Source: Acetobacteraceae bacterium (lineage in GTDB: Bacteria; Pseudomonadota; Alphaproteobacteria; Acetobacterales; Acetobacteraceae). From it: a DNA stretch of 64,000 bases. Made by a program: the position numbers and the translations under genes. Within the stretch, counting starts at the first letter, position 1, and the number at the start of each line of letters is the position of its first letter. Under the pieces are notes generated by a model. The model ran no database searches. It saw only the letters and a program-made list of their open reading frames with translations, and was not told the origin of the DNA. Shown one piece after another: positions 38,648 to 47,033 of this stretch. The DNA lies in NCBI GenBank assembly GCA_027451405.1, contig DAIDJM010000045.1, positions 1 through 64,000 of the forward strand, read 5' to 3'.

Positions 38648-39564
38648 AGGCTGTGCTCGCCAGGCTGGCGATGCAGGCGGAAAGCACGCTGCTGCGGGGG
38701 GCGGTGGCGCTGCTGCGCCGGCTCGGGCCGGAGCGGGCGTCCAATCTCGGCGGGAAGGTGGCGCGGACCTTGGGGCCGTGGCTGCCGGTCTCCGGTGTGG
38801 CGGCGCGCAATCTCCGGGCGGCGATGCCGGAGCTGGATCCGGCGGCCCGGCGGCGCATCGTCCGGGAAGTCTGGGACAATCTCGGCCGGACCGTGTGCGA
38901 GCTGCCGCATCTGGGCGGGCTGCGGGAGAACACGGCGGAGGGACCGGGCTGGGAGATCTCGGACAGCGCGCGGGTGCGCCAGCTCGCGGCCGCGGGCAGA
39001 CCGGTCATTTTCTTCACCGGCCATATTGGCAACTGGGAAATGGCGCCGGTTGCCGCCTCCGCCTACGGGCTGCCGGCCTCGCTGATGTATCGGGCGGCCG
39101 CCAATCCTGAGGTGGACGCGCTCATCGTCGCCCTGCGGCGCGAGGCGGTCGGCGCGGCCGTCCCGATGTTTGCGAAAGGGGCCATGGGCGCCCGGCAGGC
39201 GATGGCCCATCTGGCGCGCGGCGGCTCGCTAGGCATGCTGATCGACCAGAAACTGAACCAGGGTATCGAGGCGCGCCTGTTCGGGATGCCGGCCATGACC
39301 ACCCCGGCCGCGGCGGCCTTCGCGCTGCGTTTCCGGTGCCCGGTGATACCGGTGCATGTCGAACGATTGGGGCCGGCGCGGCTGCGCGTGGCGATCGGTG
39401 ACGAAGTGCCGCACCCGGCGGCAGGGAGCCAGGCCGAGCGCACGGCGGCACTGACGCAGGCGATCAACGATGTGCTCGAAGGTTGGATCAGGGAGCGTCC
39501 GGGGGCCTGGCTCTGGCTGCACCGGCGCTGGCCCGAGGCCGCGCTGACGGCGCGGCTTGGCTAG
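38644..39564 (+). CDS. lpxL: Lipid A late acyltransferase, LpxL/HtrB family
   Basis: The 306-residue product has a membrane-anchoring N-terminal part and the catalytic motif FTGHIGNWEMAP (H-x4-E) of LpxL/LpxM enzymes, then LGMLIDQKLNQGI and FALRFRCPVIPV. It would add a secondary acyl chain to Kdo-lipid A. GTG start overlaps the lpxK stop by four bases. The choice between LpxL and LpxM is inference. Confidence 0.88.
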   Translation: MKAVLARLAMQAESTLLRGAVALLRRLGPERASNLGGKVARTLGPWLPVSGVAARNLRAAMPELDPAARRRIVREVWDNLGRTVCELPHLGGLRENTAEGPGWEISDSARVRQLAAAGRPVIFFTGHIGNWEMAPVAASAYGLPASLMYRAAANPEVDALIVALRREAVGAAVPMFAKGAMGARQAMAHLARGGSLGMLIDQKLNQGIEARLFGMPAMTTPAAAAFALRFRCPVIPVHVERLGPARLRVAIGDEVPHPAAGSQAERTAALTQAINDVLEGWIRERPGAWLWLHRRWPEAALTARLG

Positions 39565-39568
39565 GGCG

Positions 39569-39638
39569 GAACGGCGAGCGCCTTCACCGGCCGACCACCG
39601 GGTCCCGGGCAGAGCCCGGGCCACCGGACGCGCCGTTC
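39569..39638. terminator. Palindromic element between lpxL and GST gene
   Basis: Outer arms GAACGGCG (39569-39576) and CGCCGTTC (39631-39638) enclose a hairpin CCCGGGC-AGA-GCCCGGG (39604-39620). The inner hairpin is nearly identical to one at 59643-59659. It separates convergent genes and is a candidate bidirectional transcription barrier. Confidence 0.55.
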
Positions 39639-40273
39639 TAGCTTCGCCGTTCCGCGAGCAAGGCCATGCCCCGCTCGACCGCGGGACGTGCGCCGACCGT
39701 CTCCAGCCAGCGCTGCACGGACGGCGTTTCGCCGATCGGCACGGCGCCGCGGTCGGCGAGTGCGCGCACCCAGGGGTAGGTCGCAATGTCGGCGATCGAG
39801 TATTCGCGGCCCGCGAGATAGGGCGCATCGGTGAGGCGTTTGTCGAGCACGCGGGTCAGGCGGGCGGCCTCGTTACGGTAGCGATCGATGGCGTACGGGA
39901 TTTTCTCCGGCGCATAGATCGAGAAATGATTGAGCTGGCCGAACATCGGCCCCACCCCACCCATCTGGAACATCAGCCATTGCAGGCAGAGATAGCGGGC
40001 ACTGGCCTGCTGCGGCATCAGCCGGCCCGCCTTCTCCGCCAGATAGATGAGGATCGCGCCGCTTTCGAACAGCACGAAACGCTCGTCGTTCGGGCCGGCA
40101 TCGTCCACGATCACCGGGATGCGGTGATTGGGGTTGAGCGAGATAAATTCGGGGCGAAGTTGCTCGCCGGCGCCGATATTGACGGGGATAGTGGTGTAGG
40201 GAAATCCGAGCTCCTCGAGGGCGATGTGGATCTTCTGGCCGTTCGGGGTTGGCCAGGTCCAAAGTTCGATCAT
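39638..40273 (-). CDS. Glutathione S-transferase family protein, YfcG/YghU-like
   Basis: The 211-residue product starts MIELWTWPTPNGQKIHIALE and has NPNHRIPVIVDD, FESGAILIYLAEKAG, GGVGPMFGQLNHF and YSIADIATYPWV. This pattern is that of nu-class GSTs such as YfcG, which act as glutathione-dependent disulfide reductases with the TPNG threonine/asparagine at the active site. ATG 40273. The longer frame upstream is a shadow of the aldehyde dehydrogenase gene. Confidence 0.88.
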   Translation of the reverse strand: MIELWTWPTPNGQKIHIALEELGFPYTTIPVNIGAGEQLRPEFISLNPNHRIPVIVDDAGPNDERFVLFESGAILIYLAEKAGRLMPQQASARYLCLQWLMFQMGGVGPMFGQLNHFSIYAPEKIPYAIDRYRNEAARLTRVLDKRLTDAPYLAGREYSIADIATYPWVRALADRGAVPIGETPSVQRWLETVGARPAVERGMALLAERRS

Positions 40274-40348
40274 GCGCGGCTCCGCTCGGTTCGGCCGGAA
40301 GATAAGGGGCGGGTGCGCGCGCGCCAAACCGGGAGGCGGAGGCAGGGG

Positions 40349-41773
40349 ATGGATCAGAGGGTTACGGCACCAGACTCGCTTCACGAGCTTCTCGAACGGC
40401 AGCGCGCTTCGTTCGCGGCCGAGGGCGCGCCCTCGCTCGCACAGCGGCGCGATGCGCTGCGACGGGTCGAGGCGTTGCTGAAATCGGGCCAGATGCGGCT
40501 GGCAGATGCGATTTCGGCGGATTTCGGCAACCGGTCGAAGCCGGAAACGGTGCTCTCGGAAATCATGCCCGGGATCGCGGCGGCGGCGCACGCGCGGGCG
40601 AAGCTGCCAGGCTGGATGCGACGCGAGCGCCGCACGGTGGGGCTGAATTTCAAGCCGGCGAAGAATTGGGTCGAGTATCAGCCAGTGGGTGTGGTGGGCG
40701 TGGTGGCGCCCTGGAATTATCCGGTTTTCCTGACAGTCGGACCGCTCATCGACGTGCTCGCCGCGGGCAATCGCTGCATGATCAAACCTTCGGAATTGAC
40801 GCCAGCCACATCCGCGCTTCTCGGGGAATTGATCGCGGCGCGCTTTCCAGCAGAGCAGGTCGCGGTGGTGCAGGGGGACGTGTCGGTGGGTCGCGCCTTC
40901 TGCACGCTGCCGTTTGATCATCTGGTGTTCACGGGATCGACGAATGTCGGACGCGAAGTGATGCGGGCGGCCGCCGAAAATCTGGTGCCGGTGACGCTCG
41001 AACTCGGCGGCAAGTCGCCGGTCATCCTGGCCGACGATTTCCCGCTGGCGCCCGCGGCACGGAAAATTGCGGTCGGCAAACTTTTCAATGCGGGGCAGAC
41101 CTGCACCGCTCCCGATTACGTGCTGGCACCGGCGGAGTCCGCCGAGCGGTTCGCCGAGCTGGTGATCGACGAGGCGGAAGCGATGTTTCCGGCGTTCGAC
41201 GGGAATCCGGATTATACCGCGATCATTTCGGACCGGCATTTCGCGCGGCTCGGCGAACTGGTCGCGGAGGCAGAGGCCCAGGGCGGGCGCGTGCTGCGGC
41301 ATCGCGCGCCGGCGACCGGCAATGTGCGGCATTTTCCGCCAACCGTGGTGCTCGATCCGCCGCTCGAATCGCGCCTGATGCGGGAGGAGATTTTCGGGCC
41401 AGTCCTGCCCGTGGTGCGCAGCGAGTCGCTCGATTCGGCGATCCGTTTCGTCAATGCGCGGCCGCGGCCGCTGGCGCTCTATCTCTTCACCAAGGAGCCG
41501 GCGACCGAGCGCGCCATTCTCGATCGCACCATCTCTGGCGGTGTCACCGTGAACGGAACGATCGTGCATACCGGCCAGGAGGATCTGCCGTTCGGCGGCA
41601 TCGGGCCGTCGGGCATGGGCGCCTATCACGGGCGCGAGGGATTCCTCCGCTTTTCGCATGCGCGCGGCGTGCACAAGCCGGGATTCTTCTCGGGACTGGA
41701 ATTCATGCGCCCGCCGCACGGGCGCAAGACGCGCCTCGCGCTCAAGGCTCTGGCAGGCGCCGATCTCGGATAA
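40349..41773 (+). CDS. Aldehyde dehydrogenase, coniferyl-aldehyde dehydrogenase-like
   Basis: The 474-residue product is an NAD(P)-dependent aldehyde dehydrogenase with the Rossmann segment VVAPWNYPVFL, catalytic Glu in TLELGGKSPV and catalytic Cys in NAGQTCTAPDY. Overall pattern and length fit the coniferyl-aldehyde/fatty-aldehyde dehydrogenase branch (DFGNRSKPET near the start). ATG 40349 follows a GGAGG-rich stretch. The permease gene starts 7 bases later, so the two may act together on an amine or aromatic compound; this is inference. Confidence 0.87.
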   Translation: MDQRVTAPDSLHELLERQRASFAAEGAPSLAQRRDALRRVEALLKSGQMRLADAISADFGNRSKPETVLSEIMPGIAAAAHARAKLPGWMRRERRTVGLNFKPAKNWVEYQPVGVVGVVAPWNYPVFLTVGPLIDVLAAGNRCMIKPSELTPATSALLGELIAARFPAEQVAVVQGDVSVGRAFCTLPFDHLVFTGSTNVGREVMRAAAENLVPVTLELGGKSPVILADDFPLAPAARKIAVGKLFNAGQTCTAPDYVLAPAESAERFAELVIDEAEAMFPAFDGNPDYTAIISDRHFARLGELVAEAEAQGGRVLRHRAPATGNVRHFPPTVVLDPPLESRLMREEIFGPVLPVVRSESLDSAIRFVNARPRPLALYLFTKEPATERAILDRTISGGVTVNGTIVHTGQEDLPFGGIGPSGMGAYHGREGFLRFSHARGVHKPGFFSGLEFMRPPHGRKTRLALKALAGADLG

Positions 41774-41780
41774 TTCGCGC

Positions 41781-43094
41781 ATGGACGGTGGTGAGCGCGA
41801 TGCCGCGCTGATCCGCGGCATCGGGCCGGTGGCACTCGCGGCGGCGATCGTGAATGGCGTCGTGGGCGCCGGGATTTTCACGCTCCCGGCGGCGATGGCG
41901 CGCGCGGCGGGAGATGCAGCCCCCCTCGCCTACCTGATCGTCGCACTCGCGATGGCGGGGGTGGTGGCCTGCTTCGCCGAAGCTGGCAGCCGCATGCCGA
42001 CGAGCGGCGGTGCGGCCGGCTACATCGCCGCGGCGTTCGGCCCGGGCCCGGGTTTCGTGGCGTCGCTGCTCACCTGGCTGTCCTCGGTGCTGGCCGCGGG
42101 CGGGATCGCCTCGGCCCTCGCCGGATCGATGCGGGAATTCTCGCCGGCGCTCGGCGGCACCCTCGCGCGGGACGTCATCGTGGTGACGGTGATCGGCGGG
42201 ATCACGGCGCTCCATTTGAGCGGGGTGCATGGCGCATCCCGCGTCGTCGCCATCGGCACCGCCGTCAAGCTTGTGCCCCTGCTGCTGTTTGCCGCGATCG
42301 GCGCGGGGCTCGCCTGGCATGCCGCGCCGATCGCCGGGGCTGCAACGCCGGGCCATGATCTCGGCCGAGGATTGATCCTGGCGGTCTTCGCGTTCTCCGG
42401 GATGGAGACGCCGCTGAGCGCGAGCGGCGAAGTGGCGCGGCCCAACCGCTCCGTGCCCATCGCCATATTTGCCTCAATGATTTTTGTTCTTTTTCTGTAT
42501 CTGACGGTACAGCTCGTGGCGCAGCTTCTGCTGGGCGCCGAACTGGCTCGCAGCGCGGCCCCGCTCGCCGATGCCGCCGGGCGCATCGGCGGCGCAGCCC
42601 ATGGCGCGATGCTGGGGGCCGCGTCGCTCTCGATGCTGATCTGGATCGGCACCGATATTCTGGGCGCACCCAGGCTGCTGTTCGGCGCCGCGCGCGACGG
42701 AATCCTGCCGGCCTGGCTCGGCCAGGTCAATCGCGCGCACGTGCCGGCAAGAGCCATTCTGCTCCATGCGACGATCGCGGCCGCGCTGGCGCTGTCCGGC
42801 GGCTTCGTTCAACTCGCCGTACTGTCGACGCTGGCAGGTGCCGCGCTCTACATCCTCGCCTGCGGGGCGGCCTGGCGGCTGCATGCGCAAGACGTGGCCG
42901 TCGCGGGACGCCCCTTCTCGATACGCGCGCTGCCGGCCTTTGCCGCCCTTGGGATCGGCAGCATGGGTCTCGTCATCCTGCTGGCCCGACCGATCGAGAT
43001 CGCGGGCCTGCTGCTGTCGGTCTCCGTCGCGGTGGCGATGTATCGCATGCGCGGCCCGCATAAACCTTCGGCGGCGGTGGCGCCGCACGCCTGA
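41781..43094 (+). CDS. Amino acid permease, APC superfamily
   Basis: The 437-residue product is an integral membrane protein with about 12 hydrophobic helices. The first has NGVVGAGIFTLPA, the conserved helix-1 break of APC transporters, and FAFSGMETPLSASGE lies in helix 6. The substrate cannot be read from sequence. It is probably translated together with the aldehyde dehydrogenase. Confidence 0.86.
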   Translation: MDGGERDAALIRGIGPVALAAAIVNGVVGAGIFTLPAAMARAAGDAAPLAYLIVALAMAGVVACFAEAGSRMPTSGGAAGYIAAAFGPGPGFVASLLTWLSSVLAAGGIASALAGSMREFSPALGGTLARDVIVVTVIGGITALHLSGVHGASRVVAIGTAVKLVPLLLFAAIGAGLAWHAAPIAGAATPGHDLGRGLILAVFAFSGMETPLSASGEVARPNRSVPIAIFASMIFVLFLYLTVQLVAQLLLGAELARSAAPLADAAGRIGGAAHGAMLGAASLSMLIWIGTDILGAPRLLFGAARDGILPAWLGQVNRAHVPARAILLHATIAAALALSGGFVQLAVLSTLAGAALYILACGAAWRLHAQDVAVAGRPFSIRALPAFAALGIGSMGLVILLARPIEIAGLLLSVSVAVAMYRMRGPHKPSAAVAPHA

Positions 43095-43150
43095 GTTGCG
43101 TCCGGCGCCGCTGCCACCGGAGGCATACCGTCAGCGAGACGTGCAACGTT

Positions 43151-43954
43151 TCAGGGTCCGGGCAGCATGTCCGGCTCGAGCCGGCCGCGCTCCCGGCGCC
43201 CGATCGCAAGCTCGGTGACGACGCCATGAAGCGTGCGCAGCTCCTGTTCGGTCACTTCGCCGCGCTGAAAGAAATGACGTAGATTGCGCACCATGCCCGG
43301 GCGCTTGGGTTTGTTGCGCAGAAAGCCGCAAGCATCGAGCTGATCGACGAGGTGCGTCAGAAAATTCTCCAGTTCCGCCTTGGTCGCCACTCGGGTTTCA
43401 TGGGTCACGAGCTCACGGGGCGGCGTCGCGTCGGCGGACTGATACCATTCGTAGGCCATCACCATCACGGCCTGCGCCAGATTGAGCGAGGTGAATTCAG
43501 GGTTCATCGGATAGCGGATCAGCGCATCGGCCTGCGCCATGTCGTCGCTGTCGAGGCCGGCACGCTCGGGGCCGAACAAAAGGCCGGCGCGCAAGGATCG
43601 CGTGGCGGCCGCGCGGAGTTCGGCCGCGGCGCCGCGCGGCGTGAGCACCGGCTTGATCACGTGTCGCGGCCGGGGGCAGGTGGCGAACACCCGCTGCAGA
43701 TCGGCGACCGCATCGGCCACCGTCTCGAACACCGTCAGCGCTTCGAGAATGCGCTGCGCACCCGATGCATTGCGCCATGCATTTTCCTGCGGCCAGCCGT
43801 CACGCGGGGCGACGAGACGCAAATGAAATAACCGACCATTGGCCATCGCCCGCGCCGCCGCGCCGATATTGTCGGCGAGTTGCGGACGCACGAGGATGAC
43901 CACAGGGGCTGAAGGGTCCGCGGTGAGCGGCGCGCCTTCTTCCTTGCGGGTCAT
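43151..43954 (-). CDS. trmJ: RNA methyltransferase, TrmJ family
   Basis: TrmJ methylates the ribose at tRNA position 32. The 267-residue SPOUT-fold product starts with VVILVRPQLADNIGAAARAM and has LLFGPERAGLDSDDM and NPEFTSLNLAQAVMVMAYEW, the knotted SAM-binding motifs. A C-terminal helical extension follows. ATG 43954 is chosen; the upstream frame runs into the REP-like element. Confidence 0.9.
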   Translation of the reverse strand: MTRKEEGAPLTADPSAPVVILVRPQLADNIGAAARAMANGRLFHLRLVAPRDGWPQENAWRNASGAQRILEALTVFETVADAVADLQRVFATCPRPRHVIKPVLTPRGAAAELRAAATRSLRAGLLFGPERAGLDSDDMAQADALIRYPMNPEFTSLNLAQAVMVMAYEWYQSADATPPRELVTHETRVATKAELENFLTHLVDQLDACGFLRNKPKRPGMVRNLRHFFQRGEVTEQELRTLHGVVTELAIGRRERGRLEPDMLPGP

Positions 43955-44014
43955 GCAGAAAACGCCGCAGCCGTCACCGACGGGGCCCCGAGCGCAGGCA
44001 TTTCGCCCGAAAAC

Positions 44015-44075
44015 GGGGTCTGGGGCCCTTCGGCCCCAGCGGAGTGCAAAGGCGAAGCCTCTGCCCGCCGGAGGC
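44015..44075 (-). repeat. Dispersed REP-like element, copy B
   Basis: On the minus strand this copy differs from copy A (16796) at only about four to five of the first 60 bases. It has stems around GCAGAGGC/GCCTTTGC and TGGGGCC/GGCCCCA. It lies between cysS and trmJ, both on the minus strand, directly after the cysS stop. Confidence 0.75.
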
Positions 44076-44080
44076 AAAGC

Positions 44081-45445
44081 TCAGCACGTTTCGGATTGCT
44101 TCAAAGCCACGCGGCGCCAGGTGGTCCCTTCAGGACCGTCTTCCAGCACCACGCCCCGTGCGGCCAATTCCGCGCGGATCGCGTCCGCGCGCGCGAAATC
44201 CCGCGCCCGCCGCGCCGCCAGCCGCTCGGCGATCGCGGCCTCGATGGCCTCGTCGCGTTCGCCGCCGCGAAACCAGAGTTCGGGCGATTGTTGCAGAATA
44301 CCGAGCAAACCGCCGCTCGCCCGAAGCGCGGAGGCAGCCTCGCGCGAACCCGCCAGCGCCGCGTCCGCCAGCGCGTGCAGCGCGGCGATCGCGGCCGGCG
44401 TGTTCAAATCATCGGCCAGCGCCGCCAGCACCGCAGGCGAGATTTCCGCATCCGCCTCGGGCGCCACGCGATCGAGCGCGCGATAGAAGCGATCGAGCGA
44501 ATCGCGAGCTTCGGCGAGCGCTGCGTCGGTGAAATCGAGCACGGCACTGTAGCGCGCGTGCAGGAGCAGGAAACGGATCGCCTCGGCCGGCGCGCGCGGC
44601 AGCAATTCGCCGAGCGTGAAGAAATTGCCGAGACTTTTCGACATTTTCTCGCCATTCACGCGCAGCATGCCGTTGTGCAGCCAGACCCGGGCGAAGCGGC
44701 TGCCGGGAAAGGCGCAGAGGCTCTGCGCGCGCTCGTTCTCATGGTGCGGAAAGATCAGGTCGGTGCCGCCGCCATGGATGTCAAACGTCTCGCCCAGATA
44801 GCGCCACGACATGGCGCTGCATTCGATGTGCCAGCCCGGACGGCCACGCCCGTACGGGCTGTCCCAGCCGGGCTCGCCGGCATGGGCGGGTTTCCAGAGC
44901 ACGAAGTCGCTGGGATCGCGCTTGTAGGGTGCGGGGTCGACGCGGGCGCCGGCCAGCAGCTCCTCAGGCGAGCGGCCGGAGAGGGCGCCATAATCGGAAA
45001 AGGCCGCCACCGCGAAAAGCACATGCCCTTCGGCAACATAGGCATAGCCCGCGTTCAGCAATCGGTCGATGATTGCCAGCATCTCGGCGATATGCTCGGT
45101 CGCGCGCGGCTCCACATCGGGCGGCCGGTTGCCGATCGTCGCCATGTCGGCATGGAAATCGGCGATGGTCCGCGCGGTGATCGCCTCGATCGGCAGGCCC
45201 GCCTCGGCAGCGCGCGCATTGATCTTGTCGTCGACGTCGGTGATGTTGCGGACGTAAGTTACGCGAGCAAACCGATAGCGCAACAGCCGTGCGAGCACGT
45301 CGTAGCAGACATTCGAGCGGAGATTGCCGATATGCGGTCGGTCATAGACGGTGGGACCGCACACGTAGAGCCGCACATGCTCGGGATCGAGGGGGCGGAG
45401 GATTTCGCGGCGGCGCGTCAGGCTATTATGGAGCGTGATGTCCAT
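44081..45445 (-). CDS. cysS: Cysteinyl-tRNA synthetase
   Basis: CysRS charges tRNA-Cys. The 454-residue product has the zinc cysteine in LYVCGPTVYDRPHIGN (with HIGN), GWHIECSAM and the histidines in IFPHHENERAQS as zinc ligands, and KMSKSLGN. The start is ATG 45445. Nothing unusual. Confidence 0.96.
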   Translation of the reverse strand: MDITLHNSLTRRREILRPLDPEHVRLYVCGPTVYDRPHIGNLRSNVCYDVLARLLRYRFARVTYVRNITDVDDKINARAAEAGLPIEAITARTIADFHADMATIGNRPPDVEPRATEHIAEMLAIIDRLLNAGYAYVAEGHVLFAVAAFSDYGALSGRSPEELLAGARVDPAPYKRDPSDFVLWKPAHAGEPGWDSPYGRGRPGWHIECSAMSWRYLGETFDIHGGGTDLIFPHHENERAQSLCAFPGSRFARVWLHNGMLRVNGEKMSKSLGNFFTLGELLPRAPAEAIRFLLLHARYSAVLDFTDAALAEARDSLDRFYRALDRVAPEADAEISPAVLAALADDLNTPAAIAALHALADAALAGSREAASALRASGGLLGILQQSPELWFRGGERDEAIEAAIAERLAARRARDFARADAIRAELAARGVVLEDGPEGTTWRRVALKQSETC

Positions 45446-45504
45446 GGGGGCTCTGGGCTCAGACCCGGGTGCGCCGGGCCCGGCGCGCATGCACTCAGCC
45501 CTGC

Positions 45505-46695
45505 TTACTGCGGGTCCAGTTCCCGGAATTTCCGGTGCAGATCGAACTCACGCGACGTAACATATCCCTCCAGCTTCGCAAGCCGGGCATCGAGACGGCC
45601 CATCGTATCACGCAGCGCGATCACGCCGGGATGAGTTGCATTCGCGCGCGGCGACACACGTTGGGCGCGTAACGACGCAAGGCCGCCACGGCGCCGGATG
45701 CTGCGCCAGATCAGAAAGAGCAGAGCGAGCACGATGATGCCGGCGACCACGTGGCCGACGCCGCTGCCGCCATGGCCGCCGTCGGTCCGGCCGCGATGGG
45801 ACGGCGTGTCGTCGATAACGATCTTGGAATCGGGTTCGCTCACGGCGGTCGCGAGCTTGCCCAGACCGAAGCTCAACAGATCGGCGCCGGTATAGACGTC
45901 GCTGCCGCCGCTCGTGTTCTTCGTGAGCTGGCCGGTGACGCGGCTGAGCTTCACATCGCTGCCGCCGGAGGCCTCGACGGTAGCGTTGCCGACGGTCGCC
46001 GCGACCCCGAGATCGCCGGAACCAGAAACGCTGGCATGCAGCGTCCCCAGCGTGCCGGTGCCGAGCAGCGCGTCGCCCGAGCCCTGGATCACCACGTCGG
46101 CGGTGGGCGCGTCGAGCGCGCCGACCACGAGATTGCCGGAACCGCGCTGGACGCTGCGAAGCGGCCCCTCGAGCCGCTGCAGCCGGAGATCACCGCTGCC
46201 GGTGATGTCGATCGTGGCGGGGCCGTCCACCGCGGCGACCGTTGAATCCGCATCGCTGTGGATCGCCAGAATGAGCGCGGAGACGCGGCCCGCCGTGAAT
46301 TTGCCGCTGCCGCTGAGCGTCGCCGTCAGCGGACCCTGGGTGTTGCCGATCCTGAGGTCGCCGTCGCCATGGCTGGCGGCGATGATGGGCAGGCCCGGCG
46401 ACACGGCGATGACAAGGGTGTCGTTGTCGCTGTCACACGCCTCATTGCTGACCGTAACGGTTCCGGGCCCATCCTGACCGCTGATTTCGACGGTTTTCAC
46501 GCAATCGCTGCTCGCCGTGACACGAATCGCGTGGGAGAGCGACGCATCGGGCTCGATCGTGACGTCGGCATCGCTGCCGGCGGTGAGGATCAGCCTGTCG
46601 CCGGCGAACGTCTGTGTGCCGGCGAGCGCGGCAGGCGCGGCGAGGAACAGCGCCCAGGCCGCGAAGGCGACTCCTTTGATGCGCAGGCCCGTCAT
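45505..46695 (-). CDS. Secreted GIN-domain (DUF2807) protein with PspC-like C-terminal tail
   Basis: The 396-residue product has a signal peptide (AAWALFLAAPAALA). A long repetitive beta region follows, with recurrent GSGDL/GSGN/GGSDV motifs typical of GIN/DUF2807 domains. One membrane helix comes next (VVAGIIVLALLFLIWRSI), and then a charged cytoplasmic tail ending RLAKLEGYVTSREFDL-H-RKFREL. That tail matches the C-terminus of PspC, where YVTS and a following RFR are conserved. The start overlaps the pspB stop by four bases. It looks like a PspC with its usual N-terminal domain replaced by an external GIN domain. Function as an envelope-stress sensor is inference from the pspB partner. Confidence 0.75.
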   Translation of the reverse strand: MTGLRIKGVAFAAWALFLAAPAALAGTQTFAGDRLILTAGSDADVTIEPDASLSHAIRVTASSDCVKTVEISGQDGPGTVTVSNEACDSDNDTLVIAVSPGLPIIAASHGDGDLRIGNTQGPLTATLSGSGKFTAGRVSALILAIHSDADSTVAAVDGPATIDITGSGDLRLQRLEGPLRSVQRGSGNLVVGALDAPTADVVIQGSGDALLGTGTLGTLHASVSGSGDLGVAATVGNATVEASGGSDVKLSRVTGQLTKNTSGGSDVYTGADLLSFGLGKLATAVSEPDSKIVIDDTPSHRGRTDGGHGGSGVGHVVAGIIVLALLFLIWRSIRRRGGLASLRAQRVSPRANATHPGVIALRDTMGRLDARLAKLEGYVTSREFDLHRKFRELDPQ

Positions 46696-46910
46696 GCGCG
46701 CACCCGGGCGCGCCAGCCGGGCGCGTCCTCATCGAGAATGCGCTCGAGCGTTTCCACCCGCTGTTCGAGGCGTCTGGCGGTCTCCATTGCGCCCGAGAGC
46801 GCCGTCTGGTCGCCGGCGGAGAGGCCGCCGGCATCGCTTCGCTTGTAATGGAGGCGCAGCGCGGTGAGCGCGAGGACGAAGCCGAATATGACGACGAGGT
46901 CCCAGTTCAT
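46692..46910 (-). CDS. pspB: Phage shock protein B
   Basis: PspB is a small inner-membrane protein that, with PspC, senses envelope stress and releases PspA. The 72-residue product has one N-terminal helix (DLVVIFGFVLALTALRLHY) and a coiled-coil with LEQRVETLERILDEDAPGW, the family signature. Its partner, pspC in other bacteria, is here the GIN-domain gene. No pspA or pspF is in the window. A sigma-54-like promoter precedes it. Confidence 0.88.
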   Translation of the reverse strand: MNWDLVVIFGFVLALTALRLHYKRSDAGGLSAGDQTALSGAMETARRLEQRVETLERILDEDAPGWRARVRA

Positions 46911-46950
46911 GTGGTGCGGTTCCTGAGGCGTCCGTGTGCTGATCGGAGCT

Positions 46951-46968
46951 TAGCACCCGTCATGCCAA
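46951..46968 (-). promoter_or_regulatory. Candidate sigma-54 promoter of pspB
   Basis: On the minus strand the sequence reads TTGGCATG-ACGG-GTGCTA. GG and GC are separated by exactly ten bases, close to the consensus YTGGCACG-N4-TTGCW. It lies about 41 bases before the pspB ATG. psp operons of enterobacteria are sigma-54 dependent, which supports it. No activator site was identified. Confidence 0.5.
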
Positions 46969-47033
46969 GCCGTCTTGCTGGGGAGAGCCGTCGGTAATGT
47001 GGCGCGGCAGGCCAGATGTTAGCCCCCTGGGCC

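Noticed and set aside
39557-40348. N-terminal extension of the aldehyde dehydrogenase frame
   Set aside because: It is antisense to the GST gene. A GGAGG-like site and family length fix the start at 40349.
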